From contig NZ_BMNH01000019.1 of the NCBI RefSeq assembly GCF_014646355.1, positions 81,321 through 145,320 on the forward strand: DNA of 64,000 nt, given 5' to 3'. Shown here one piece after another: positions 36,981 through 45,945 of this stretch. The stretch is from Nonomuraea cavernae. Its GTDB lineage: Bacteria > Actinomycetota > Actinomycetes > Streptosporangiales > Streptosporangiaceae. Within the stretch, counting starts at the first letter, position 1; every line of letters starts with the position of its first letter. A model generated the notes under the pieces. It saw only the letters and a program-made list of their open reading frames with translations. It was not told the DNA's origin and did no database searches. The translations under genes were made by a program, and so were the position numbers.

Positions 36981-37829
36981 TCAGGCCAGGCGGTGCCGGC
37001 CGCCGGCCGTGTGGGCCGGTTCGAACGGGATCGAGGCGGGCCGGGCGCCGCGCTGGCGGCGCTGCTGCACGATGCGGGTGGCGGCGATGGCCGAGAGCAG
37101 GAGCGCGATCGTCAGCCCGGTGCCGGCCACGTCGGAGGCCGGGCTGCTCGGCCGCACCACCCGCTGGCGCAGCGGCTCCGACAGCTCCCGCGCGAACGGA
37201 TGCGGCCACAGCAGGTCGATGCGCGCGTCGTCGGTGTCGACGGTCGGCTCGTCGGCGACCGGATCCTCACGCTCCGGCAAGCTGGTGTCCATCAGGTAGG
37301 GCTCGCTCTGCGGCGGCGTGGGCCCCGTGGTGGGCGCCGGAGTCGGCGCCGCGGCGTCGTCCCGATCCTGCTCGCGCGCCCGCTCGTCGGCGCTCTCGGT
37401 GGGCTCCGGAGCCGGCTCGGACTCTTTCGGCGTCGCCTTCGGGGCCTCGGCTTCGTCGGCCTGCCCGTCGCAGGCCAGCACCGGCAGGCAGACCTCGCCC
37501 AGCGTCTCGGGCAGCAGCGTGCCGCGCTGTGACGGCTCGGGCGTGTGCTCGCGCGACGGGGCGGTGGTGGGCGCCACCTCGCCCACGGTGCCGAGCACCT
37601 TGCCGGTGGTGTCGTTGAGGCCCTTGGTGACCGGTTTGAGCGTGTCGCCGGTGAGTGTGTCGACGGTGCCGGTCACGACGCCGACGACGTCGCACAGGCC
37701 GTCGGTCACGCCGCCGAGCAGGCCGCCTCCGCTCGGGCAGTCGGCGGCCGTGGCCGCCGGGGCCGTCAGCGGGATCGCCGCCAGCGTCATCACCAGAACG
37801 CCGGCCGAGATCGCGGTCCTGCTCCCCAT
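36981..37829 (-). CDS. Pro-rich exported protein with C-terminal membrane anchor
   Basis: The 282-residue protein has a signal peptide (MGSRTAISAGVLVMTLAAIPLTAPAATA) and then a Gly/Val-rich domain with two cysteines (DCPSGGGLLGG, GLCDVVG). Another two are in EVCLPVLACDG, so two disulfides are possible. A long acidic Pro/Glu/Thr stretch (about 125-200) leads to one membrane helix (TGLTIALLLSAIAATRIV, near 245) and a basic tail. It should span the cell wall from a membrane anchor. No LPxTG motif is present. Function is unknown. Confidence 0.8.
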   Translation of the reverse strand: MGSRTAISAGVLVMTLAAIPLTAPAATAADCPSGGGLLGGVTDGLCDVVGVVTGTVDTLTGDTLKPVTKGLNDTTGKVLGTVGEVAPTTAPSREHTPEPSQRGTLLPETLGEVCLPVLACDGQADEAEAPKATPKESEPAPEPTESADERAREQDRDDAAAPTPAPTTGPTPPQSEPYLMDTSLPEREDPVADEPTVDTDDARIDLLWPHPFARELSEPLRQRVVRPSSPASDVAGTGLTIALLLSAIAATRIVQQRRQRGARPASIPFEPAHTAGGRHRLA

Positions 37830-37916
37830 CAGTCCCCTTCCGCTTCATGCCTCGAGGGAAATCTTTACGGACATCGGCGACGAGAGGCAGGTGTTTCCCG
37901 CGAAAGTTGCGATTTG

Positions 37917-37933
37917 GTATCGACTAGTGATAC
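37917..37933. promoter_or_regulatory. Palindrome in the aldo/keto reductase-surface protein gap
   Basis: GTATC and GATAC flank a centre containing ACTAGT, in an AT-rich spot 84 bp upstream of the surface-protein gene. It could be an operator for that gene. Nothing else was recognised in the 129-bp gap. Confidence 0.3.
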
Positions 37934-37958
37934 GCGAGCGCCCTTCTCGTTCCACCCC

Positions 37959-38906
37959 TCAGTCGATCGAGGAGACGTCGTCCAGCGCCTCGCGGATCTC
38001 CCTGGGCAGCACGACGTCCTCGGCGGGCAGCGCTCCGGCGAGCTGGGCGTGGGTGCGGGCACCGACGATCGCCGAGGTCACGCCCGGCTGGTCGCGCACC
38101 CACGACAGGGCGACCGCCATCGGCGACACCCCGAGCCCGTCGGCGGCCGTCACGACGGACTCGACCACCCGGCGGCTGCGCTCGTCGAGGTAGGGCCGGA
38201 CGAACTCGGCGAAGTGCGGCGTCGCGGCCCGCGAGTCGGCCGGGATGCCCGTACGGTACTTGCCGGTCAGCACGCCCCGGCCCAACGGCGACCAGGCCAG
38301 CACGCCCGCGCCCACGTGCTGGGCGGCCGGCAGCAGCTCGCGCTCGGGCTCGCGGGCCAGCAGCGAGTATTCGACCTGGGCGGAAGTGATCGGGATCCGG
38401 CCGGGGATCGCCCGCTGGGTGACGCCGGCGGCGGCCAGCTGCCAGCCGGTGTAGTCGCAGACGCCCGCGTAGACGGCGCGGCCGGAGGAGACGATCGCGT
38501 CGAGCGCGGCCAGCGTCTCCTCCAGGGGCACCTCGTCGTCGTAGGTGTGCAGCTGCCACAGGTCGACGTAGTCGAGGCCGAGCCGGTTGAGGGAGTCGTC
38601 GACCGCGGCGATCAGGTGACGCCGGGAGGCGTCGCGGGGCCTGCGGGCGGCCGGCGTCACCACCGCCTTGGTGGAGATCACCAGCTCCGAGCGGGGGAAC
38701 GAGTCGCGCAGCATCCGGCCGAGCACCCGCTCGGCGTCGCCGCCGGTGTAGACGTCGGCCGTGTCGACGAGGGTGCCGCCGGCGTCCATGAACGCCCGGA
38801 GTTGCGCCGACGCCTCGTCGGCGTCGGTATCACGCCCCCAGGTCATCGTGCCGAGCCCGAGACGGGACACCGACAGGCCGCTACGGCCGACATAGCGTTG
38901 CTGCAT
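37959..38906 (-). CDS. Aldo/keto reductase
   Basis: The 315-residue (beta/alpha)8 protein shows the tetrad in order: Asp and Tyr in DTADVY, Lys in VISTKAVV, His in LWQLHTYD. The NADPH-binding end (WVRDQPGVTSAIVGARTHAQL) is intact. It belongs to the AKR11/AKR12-like bacterial group acting on sugars or aldehydes; the substrate cannot be told. The start ATG 38906 directly precedes MQQRYVGRSGLSVSRLGLG, the family N-terminus. Confidence 0.92.
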   Translation of the reverse strand: MQQRYVGRSGLSVSRLGLGTMTWGRDTDADEASAQLRAFMDAGGTLVDTADVYTGGDAERVLGRMLRDSFPRSELVISTKAVVTPAARRPRDASRRHLIAAVDDSLNRLGLDYVDLWQLHTYDDEVPLEETLAALDAIVSSGRAVYAGVCDYTGWQLAAAGVTQRAIPGRIPITSAQVEYSLLAREPERELLPAAQHVGAGVLAWSPLGRGVLTGKYRTGIPADSRAATPHFAEFVRPYLDERSRRVVESVVTAADGLGVSPMAVALSWVRDQPGVTSAIVGARTHAQLAGALPAEDVVLPREIREALDDVSSID

Positions 38907-38970
38907 GATCCGGCCAGGTTACCGCCCGGGCCGCTGGAACGCCGTGATCCACGCCTGCGACACTTGGTGC

Positions 38971-39657
38971 GTGACCACCCTCCTGCTCGCCCGCCACGGG
39001 CTCACCGCGCTCACCGGACCCGTCCTGGCCGGCCGTACCCCGGGGGTGCACCTCAACGACGCCGGCCGGGCGCAGGCCGAGGCGCTGGCCCGGCGCATCG
39101 CGGGAGTCCGGCTCGACGCCGTCGTCTCCAGCCCGCTCGAACGCTGCCAGGAGACCGCGCGGCCCGTCGCCGCCGGGCGCGGGATGGAGGTGCTGACCGA
39201 CGAGCGGTTCGTCGAGTGCGGCTACGGCGACTGGACCGGACGGCCGCTGGCCGAGCTGGCCAAGGAGCCGCTGTGGCAGGTGGTGCAGGCGCACCCGAGC
39301 GCGGCGACCTTCCCGGCGGGGGAGTCGCTGGCCGCCATGCAGCAGCGGGCCGTCGCCGCGGTGCGTGACTGGAACGAGCGCGTGGGGGAGAAGGGTGTCT
39401 ACCTGGCCTGCAGTCACGGTGATGTGATCAAGGCGATCGTCGCCGATGCCCTGGGTCTCCATCTCGATCAGTTTCAGCGGATAACCGCCGATCCTGCGGC
39501 TCTCACTGTGATTCGCTATAGCCCCTTGCGTCCCTTTGTTCACCGACTTAACGATATGGGGGAATTGCGGCTCCCCGAGGATTCGGAGGAGAAAGACGGG
39601 GGAGAAAACATCACCGGGAGCGATGCCGCCGTCGGCGGCGGGCCCGGAACCACGTAA
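38971..39657 (+). CDS. Histidine phosphatase family protein
   Basis: The 228-residue protein has the phosphohistidine RHG motif at residues 9-11 (LLLARHGLTA), SSPLERCQETA, the GYGDWTGRP acid-loop region and the second His in YLACSHGDVIKA. This form starts the conserved actinobacterial cluster phosphatase-DUF3090-SCO1664-mshC. Codons at 39440-39600 are noticeably less GC-biased than the rest. DUF3090 starts 9 nt downstream. Confidence 0.9.
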   Translation: MTTLLLARHGLTALTGPVLAGRTPGVHLNDAGRAQAEALARRIAGVRLDAVVSSPLERCQETARPVAAGRGMEVLTDERFVECGYGDWTGRPLAELAKEPLWQVVQAHPSAATFPAGESLAAMQQRAVAAVRDWNERVGEKGVYLACSHGDVIKAIVADALGLHLDQFQRITADPAALTVIRYSPLRPFVHRLNDMGELRLPEDSEEKDGGENITGSDAAVGGGPGTT

Positions 39658-39666
39658 GGTCAGGCT

Positions 39667-40215
39667 ATGCCGGTCTTCGACTACGACCCACCAGAGAGGT
39701 TCGTGGCCGGTGCCCTGGGGCAACCGGGCGCACGGGCGTTCTTTCTGCAGGCCAGAGCCGAGGGCAGACTGACCACGGTCGCGCTGGAGAAGCTTCAGGT
39801 CGCCGCGCTGGCGGGCAGGCTCGACGAGCTGCTCGACGAGGTTTTGCGGCGCAGCGGCGGCACCGCGCACGTGCCCGCCCTCGCGCCCGCCGACCTGTCC
39901 GACGACGCCCCCCTCGACGTGCCGCTCGCCGAGGACTTCCGGGTCGGCACCATGGCGCTGGCCTGGGACCCCGAGACGTCCCAGGTGGTCATCGAGGCGC
40001 AGGAGATCATCGACGAGGACGACGTGGAGCCGGAGGAGCCGGCGGTGCTCCGGGTGCGCATCAGCGCCGGGGCCGCGCGGGCGTTCACCCGGAGGGCCCT
40101 CGACCTCGTCGCCGCCGGCCGGCCGCCCTGCCCCCTGTGCGCGCAGCCGCTCGACGCCGAGGGCCACGTGTGCGTCCGGCTCAACGGCTACCGCGGGGGT
40201 GAGGTGGCATCATGA
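39667..40215 (+). CDS. DUF3090 protein
   Basis: The 182-residue protein begins MPVFDYDPPERFVAGALGQPGARAFFLQA, the N-terminus of the DUF3090 family. It ends with a zinc-binding-like CPLC...C motif (near 156-170, ending CVRLNGYRGG). No activity is known. Its stop overlaps the next ATG (ATGA), tying it to the SCO1664-type gene. Confidence 0.92.
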   Translation: MPVFDYDPPERFVAGALGQPGARAFFLQARAEGRLTTVALEKLQVAALAGRLDELLDEVLRRSGGTAHVPALAPADLSDDAPLDVPLAEDFRVGTMALAWDPETSQVVIEAQEIIDEDDVEPEEPAVLRVRISAGAARAFTRRALDLVAAGRPPCPLCAQPLDAEGHVCVRLNGYRGGEVAS

Positions 40216-40976
40216 GCGCCTCGGAGAGCGAGCCCGCCGTCCGGCCGTCATCCCCGTCGGCCATGGAGGCCGACGGGGCCCTCACGCTGCTCCGCGACGG
40301 CCGCCTGGAGGTGGCCGGCCGGCTGGTCGAGGCCACCAACATGACCCTCTACTGCTCGGTCACGCTGGCCGGGCGCACGGCCGCCTGCGTCTACAAGCCC
40401 GTACGCGGCGAGCGCCCCCTGTGGGACTTCCCCGACGGCACCCTGGCCGCCCGTGAGGTGGCGGCGTTCGAGGTGTCCCAGGCGACCGGCTGGCAGATCG
40501 TGCCGCCGACGGTCTACCGTGACGGCCCGTTCGGGCCCGGCATGTGCCAGCTGTGGATCGACACCCAGCGCGAGATCGACCTGACCCGGCTGATCCGCAG
40601 CCGCAACCCGGTGGTGCGCCGGATGGCGGTCTTCGACGCCGTGGTCAACAACGCCGACCGCAAGGGCGGTCACCTGCTGCCGCTGCCCACCGGCCATGTC
40701 TACGGGGTCGACCACGGCGTCTGCTTCGCCGTCGAGGACAAACTCCGCACCGTGCTCTGGCAGTGGCGGGGCAAGCCGCTGGCGCGTGAGGCCGTGGCCG
40801 TGCTCGCCAAGCTGGAGCGCGACATCGAGTCGGGCGCGCTGGGGCGCAGGCTGCGCGAGCTGCTGTCGCTCGCCGAGGTCGAGGCCACCTGGCACCGGGT
40901 CAGGCGGTTGATCAACACCGGGGTGCATCCGTCCCCGTCCGAGGACTGGCCTGCCATCCCCTGGCCGCCCATCTGA
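40212..40976 (+). CDS. SCO1664-family kinase-like protein
   Basis: The 254-residue protein has a PI3/4-kinase-like core reduced to its catalytic part: VYKPVRGERPLWDFPDG (ATP-binding Lys), AVFDAVVNNADRKGGHLL (catalytic loop, Asp and Asn) and YGVDHGVCF (metal-binding D-x-G-like). The family is found in nearly all actinobacteria beside DUF3090, but its substrate is unknown. Confidence 0.9.
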   Translation: MSASESEPAVRPSSPSAMEADGALTLLRDGRLEVAGRLVEATNMTLYCSVTLAGRTAACVYKPVRGERPLWDFPDGTLAAREVAAFEVSQATGWQIVPPTVYRDGPFGPGMCQLWIDTQREIDLTRLIRSRNPVVRRMAVFDAVVNNADRKGGHLLPLPTGHVYGVDHGVCFAVEDKLRTVLWQWRGKPLAREAVAVLAKLERDIESGALGRRLRELLSLAEVEATWHRVRRLINTGVHPSPSEDWPAIPWPPI

Positions 40977-40986
40977 GTCGGTTTAC

Positions 40987-40992
40987 TACTCT
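40987..40992 (+). promoter_or_regulatory. -10 box of the broken NRDE gene
   Basis: TACTCT lies 7 nt before ATG 41000, the spacing of a leaderless message. The promoter seems preserved although the gene is broken. Confidence 0.4.
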
Positions 40993-40999
40993 TTGGCAT

Positions 41000-41586
41000 A
41001 TGTGCACGCTGATCGTGAAGACGGGGCGACCGCTGACCCTGATGGGCGTACGTGATGAGTTCACCGACCGGCCATGGGAGGGCCCGGGCGAGCACTGGCC
41101 CGAGTATCCCGCCGCGCCGCCGCACTGCTCAACGGGCGGGGCCAGGCCGCTCCCGAGACCACCAAGATCTCCCGAGGCGACCTGGCGCTCCGAGCCGTCA
41201 CGACCGGCGACATGCCGCGCGTGGAGTTCGCCCGCTACGACCCCTTCCACCTGGTGCTCGCCGAGCCGTCCGGGGCCCGGGTGTTCAGCTGGGACGGCGT
41301 CCGGCTCGGCGTGGCCGGCCTGGCGGAGGGCACCAGCATGGTGGTCAACACCGGGGTCGACCCCTCCAGCGAGCGGGTGGCCGGGTTCCTGCCCAGGTTC
41401 GAGAGCAGCTCCGACTGGCGCGAGCTGCTCGCCGGCGACCCCTCCGACGACCCCGGCGCGCTCCTCGTCCGGCACGAACTACCCGACGGCCGGGTCTTCG
41501 CGTCCCTGTCGGTCATGACGGTCGAGCTGGACCCGGGCGGCGTGACGTACGACTTCACGGACTTGACCGCTGATCCGGACAGATAG
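41000..41586 (+). pseudogene. Broken NRDE/TANGO2-family gene
   Basis: The start MCTLIVKTGRPLTLMGVRDEFTDRPW is the NRDE family N-terminus with the Cys2 typical of the fold. After GEHWPEYP (about 41105) the expected middle part (GG-D-GGTW region) is missing, and the remainder (RRAAALLNGRG..., ARYDPFHLVLAEPSG..., VNTGVD..., ASLSVMTVELD) continues in another frame to the stop at 41584-41586. A deletion of roughly 100 bp plus a frameshift explains this. The stop codon is part of the mshC -10 box. A 170-residue C-terminal piece could in theory be made from a later start. Confidence 0.75.
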
Positions 41587-41589
41587 GCT
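41584..41589 (+). promoter_or_regulatory. -10 box of leaderless mshC
   Basis: TAGGCT lies 7 nt before the mshC ATG. It overlaps the stop codon of the preceding pseudogene. Confidence 0.5.
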
Positions 41590-41596
41590 CAAAGCT

Positions 41597-42820
41597 ATGA
41601 GATCGTGGTCTGCCCCGAAGGTTCCCAGGCTTCCCGGCGAGAGCGTCCCGCTGCGACTCCACGACACCGCCGCGCGACAGGTACGGCAGACCGATCCCGG
41701 GCCCACCGCCAGGATGTACGTCTGCGGCATCACCCCCTACGACGCCACCCACCTCGGCCACGCCAACACCTACCTCGCCTTCGACCTGGTCGGCAGGGTC
41801 TGGCGCGACGCCGGGCACGACGTTCACTACACGCAGAACACCACCGACGTCGACGACCCGCTGCTGGAGCGGGCCCAGCGGACCGGGGTCGACTGGCGCG
41901 AGCTGGCCGAGCGGGAGACCGAGCTGTTCCGCGCCGACATGGAGGCGCTGCGCGTCCTGCCCCCGCGCGAGTACATCGGCGTCACCGAGGTCGTCGGCCA
42001 GATCGCCGGCCTGATCGAGAAGCTGGCGGCCAAAGGCGTCACCTACACGCTCGACGGCGACGTCTACTTCAGCTCGGCCGACGCGCCCAAGTTCGGCCAG
42101 GTGTCCGGCTACGACGAGGAGCTGATGCTCACCCTGTTCGCCGAGCGAGGGGGCGACCCCGACCGGCCGGGCAAGCGCAACCCGCTCGACTGGCTGCTGT
42201 GGCGGGCCGAACGACCGGGGGAGCCGGCCTGGGAGTCGCCGTTCGGCAGAGGGCGGCCCGGCTGGCACATCGAGTGCACCGGGATCGCGCTCGAGCAGCT
42301 GGGCCCCGGGTTCGACGTCGCGGGCGGCGGCTCCGACCTGATCTTCCCCCACCACGAGTGCGGCGCGTCCGAAGGGCACGCCGCCACCGGCGAATGGCCG
42401 TTCGCCAAGTTCTACACGCACGCCGGCATGGTCGCGCTCGACGGCGAGAAGATGTCGAAGTCCAAGGGCAACCTAGTGTTCGTGTCCAGGCTGCGGGTCG
42501 AGCACGACCCGATGGCGGTCCGGCTCGTGCTGCTGGCCCACCACTACCGCGCCGACTGGGAGTACTTTCCCGGGCAGCTGACCGAGGCCGAGCAGCGGCT
42601 GGGCCGCTGGCGCGCGGCCGTGGCGCTGCCCGCCGCCCCGCCCGCCGGCGACCTGCTGGCGGCGGTGCGCGGGAGGCTGGCCGACGACCTCGACGCGCCC
42701 GGCGCGCTGGCCGCGATCGACGCCTGGGCCGAACGGGCGCTCGGCCAGGGCGGCGGTGACGAGAGCGCGCCCGGCCTGGTCCGCGACCTGGCCGACGCCC
42801 TGCTCGGCGTCGCGCTCTGA
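41597..42820 (+). CDS. mshC: Cysteine:glucosaminyl-inositol ligase MshC
   Basis: The 407-residue enzyme joins cysteine to GlcN-inositol, the third step of mycothiol synthesis. It is a cysteinyl-tRNA-synthetase relative with zinc Cys43 (RMYVCGITPYD), HLGH at 52-55, WHIECTGIALEQLG, FPHHECGASEGH and KMSKSKGN near 284, but lacks the tRNA-binding C-terminus, which separates it from CysS (about 460 residues). The start MRSWSAPKVPRLPGES is typical of MshC. Mycothiol confirms the actinobacterial origin. Confidence 0.96.
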   Translation: MRSWSAPKVPRLPGESVPLRLHDTAARQVRQTDPGPTARMYVCGITPYDATHLGHANTYLAFDLVGRVWRDAGHDVHYTQNTTDVDDPLLERAQRTGVDWRELAERETELFRADMEALRVLPPREYIGVTEVVGQIAGLIEKLAAKGVTYTLDGDVYFSSADAPKFGQVSGYDEELMLTLFAERGGDPDRPGKRNPLDWLLWRAERPGEPAWESPFGRGRPGWHIECTGIALEQLGPGFDVAGGGSDLIFPHHECGASEGHAATGEWPFAKFYTHAGMVALDGEKMSKSKGNLVFVSRLRVEHDPMAVRLVLLAHHYRADWEYFPGQLTEAEQRLGRWRAAVALPAAPPAGDLLAAVRGRLADDLDAPGALAAIDAWAERALGQGGGDESAPGLVRDLADALLGVAL

Positions 42821-42833
42821 CCCGGCCCTGTCG

Positions 42834-43373
42834 CTAGATCAGGCAGCGGCGGGCGGGGACGATCTCGGCCGACATGTTGCGCTCCATCATGCGCAGCGCG
42901 GCCCGGCCGAGATCGCCGTGGATGGGCGCGACACAGTCCGGCGGCACCATGATGCCGAACTGCCGGACGTAGGCGTCGAGCGCGCTGTAGAGCACGCACT
43001 GCTCGGTCACCTGCCCGGTCAGGAGCACGGTGCCGACGTCCATCTGGCGCAGCAGATACTCCAGGGCCGTGCCGTAGAACGCGCTGTGGCGCACCTTCGG
43101 CAGGAACGCGCAGTCGTCCGGCGGCGCGACCGGCTCGACCAGGTCGGGGCGGCGCCCCTTCATGGCCCTGGACACCAGGTCCTCGCGGGTGGCCGCGAAG
43201 TCGCCGTGGTTGTCGTTGACGTAGATCAGCTCCACGTCGTCGCGCCGGTGGGCCCGGCCGATCAGCTCGGCGAGCCGCGGGACGATCGGCTCGACCCCCT
43301 GTTCGAGCTGCTCGGCGTCCTCGTGCTGGTACGGATTGAGCATGTCGATCACGATCATGGCGATCTTCGGCAT
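42834..43373 (-). CDS. Isochorismatase-like cysteine hydrolase
   Basis: The 179-residue protein has the cysteine-hydrolase triad: Asp in MIVIDMLNPY (near 10), Lys in LPKVRHSAFYGT and Cys in GQVTEQCVLYSALDAY, with the usual cis-peptide before the Cys. Members hydrolyse isochorismate, nicotinamide, carbamoyl sarcosine or N-carbamoyl compounds. A role with the carbamoyltransferase of the glycan cluster is conceivable but unproven. ATG 43373 has AGGGGG upstream. It is the last gene of the minus-strand run and ends 13 bp from convergent mshC. Confidence 0.88.
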   Translation of the reverse strand: MPKIAMIVIDMLNPYQHEDAEQLEQGVEPIVPRLAELIGRAHRRDDVELIYVNDNHGDFAATREDLVSRAMKGRRPDLVEPVAPPDDCAFLPKVRHSAFYGTALEYLLRQMDVGTVLLTGQVTEQCVLYSALDAYVRQFGIMVPPDCVAPIHGDLGRAALRMMERNMSAEIVPARRCLI

Positions 43374-43396
43374 GACGGTGCCCCCTGGCTCCGGGC

Positions 43397-44355
<959 letters not shown>

Positions 44356-44359
<4 letters not shown>

Positions 44360-45228
44360 GTGATGACCTCCAGTGCGGCGTCGACGACTTCGGAAACTTC
44401 GATCTTCAGCAGGCCCGGGTCGGGCCGGTCGCCGTGCGGGTCGCCGCTGGACCCGGCCCACAGCGCGACGTGCCGCCGATCCGGCGGCGGCCCCCAGAGC
44501 GCGGGGGAGACCGGGCCGAACAGCACCACCGACGGGACGCGGAAGGCGGTGGCCAGGTGCGCGACGCCGGTGTCGCCGCATACCACCAGTCTCGCCCCGC
44601 TGACCAGGTCGATCAGCCCGGCCAGGTCGGTGCGCCCGGCCAGCGCCCGGCCGGCGGGCAGCCCCGCCAGCTCGGCGACCTCCCGGGCCAGCGGCACCTC
44701 GCCGGGGCCACCGGTGACGACCACGTCATCCAGCGCGGCCGCGACCCGTGCGAACCGGCCGGGAGGCCAGCGGCGCGCGGCGCGGGAGGCGCCGGGGTGC
44801 ACGATCACCGGGCCCTTCCGGTCGGACTCGCCCAGCGTCAGGTCGGCCGGGTCGGCCTCGATGCCGTACCACCCGAGCAGGTCGCACCAGCGCCGCACCT
44901 CGTGCACGTCGTCCCGCCACGGCGGGCCGGGGCCGTGGCTGAGCAGCCGCGCGGGACGGGTGCGGCGCAGCGCCTCGACGCTCTGCGGGCCGCGGCCGTG
45001 CAGGTTGACCGCGATGTCCGGCCGCTCGGACGGGACGGGCCCCGGCCCCGAGACGTCGAGCTGGTCGTCCACCGCCCCGATCAGCGGCAGCAGCGCGCCG
45101 AGCGTCGCGGGGGCGGCGAGCGTGATCCGGTGACGCGGGAAGGCCCGCCGCAGCGCCCGCAGCGCGGGCACGGCCGTGAGCAGGTCGCCGAGGCCCAGCC
45201 CGCGCAGCGCCACCAGCTCTAGGGCCAT
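44356..45228 (-). CDS. Glycosyltransferase family 9 (heptosyltransferase-like)
   Basis: The 290-residue GT-B protein has the GT9 start LVALRGLGLGDLLTAVPALRAL, HPGASRAARRWPPGRFARVA and GDTGVAHLATAF (the ADP-heptose-binding loop in WaaC/WaaF). In Gram-negatives these enzymes move heptose from ADP-heptose to LPS core. This suits the ADP-heptose genes encoded upstream. The acceptor is unknown. It overlaps the SDR gene by 10 bp and the decarboxylase-like gene by 4 bp. Confidence 0.88.
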
Positions 45229-45893
45229 GACGTCTCCGTCGACGGGCAGACGACGAGCTCCCTGACCTCGCAGCCGGCGGGCTGGCCGAGCGCGAAGAGC
45301 ACGGTCCGGGCCACGTCGGCGGGATCGTTCAGCCCCGCCTCGGGGCCCGGCCGGTACTGCTCGGCCCGGCCCTCGAAGAACGCCGTCCGCATACCGCCGG
45401 GGATCAGCAGGGTCACGCCGACCTGCCCGCGCAGCTCGATCGCCAGCGCCCGGGTGAAGCCGACGACGCCGGACTTGGACGCGCTGTAGGCGGTGGCGTC
45501 GCTGAGCGGGCGCAGCCCGAGAGTCGAGGCGCAGGTGACCACCTTGCCGCGCGAGGTCCTCAGGTACGGCAGCGCCGCCCGTACGACCGAGGCGGTGCCG
45601 AGCAGGTTGACCAGGACGACGCGGTCCCAGTCGGCGGCGGGCACGTCCTCCAGCCGTCCGCAGGCGTCGATGCCGGCGGCGGTCACCACGGCGTCCAGCC
45701 CTCCGGCCCGCTCGGCCAGGTCACGGACGGCCCGTTCGGCCTGCGCCCGGTCGGCCAGGTCCGCGATGGCGTGCTCGAAGCCCTGGCCGGGCTCGCGCAC
45801 GTCGACGACGAGCGGCCGCCAGCCTTCCTTCTGCACCGCCTCGGCCGTGGCCAGGCCGAGTCCGGAGGCCCCGCCGGTGATCAGTACGTTCAT
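45219..45893 (-). CDS. Short-chain dehydrogenase/reductase in the heptose cluster
   Basis: The 224-residue SDR has TGGASGLGLA (6-15), TAAGID, CASTLGL with the catalytic Ser and AYSASKSG with Tyr and Lys. The NAD(P) preference is not clear. In this cluster it may reduce or oxidise a sugar intermediate, or change the heptose configuration. It is not the HldD epimerase, which is larger and of the extended type. ATG 45893 has AAAGGAC upstream. Confidence 0.88.
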   Translation of the reverse strand: MNVLITGGASGLGLATAEAVQKEGWRPLVVDVREPGQGFEHAIADLADRAQAERAVRDLAERAGGLDAVVTAAGIDACGRLEDVPAADWDRVVLVNLLGTASVVRAALPYLRTSRGKVVTCASTLGLRPLSDATAYSASKSGVVGFTRALAIELRGQVGVTLLIPGGMRTAFFEGRAEQYRPGPEAGLNDPADVARTVLFALGQPAGCEVRELVVCPSTETSWP

Positions 45894-45910
45894 CGGATGT
45901 CCTTTACTGG

Positions 45911-45945
45911 AGTCCCCCGCCTTCGGGCGTGGGGAGGAAGTCAAC
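45911..45945 (+). mobile_element. Solo IS200/IS605-like right-end hairpin (candidate scar)
   Basis: AGTCCCCCGCC-TTCG-GGCGTGGGGAGGAAGTCAA closely resembles the right-end hairpin of IS605/TnpB elements and the 3' end of their guide RNAs: CCCC stem, short loop, GGGGAGG and a final GTCAA. Stem CCCCCGCC/GGCGTGGGG has one bulged T. It fills the gap between the SDR gene and hldE, whose stop codon is within the terminal TCAA. No tnpA, tnpB or left end is present. Confidence 0.45.

Noticed and set aside
41597..42820. Cysteinyl-tRNA synthetase
   Set aside because: The length and missing C-terminal tRNA-binding part fit MshC, and the neighbours are the standard mshC cluster.
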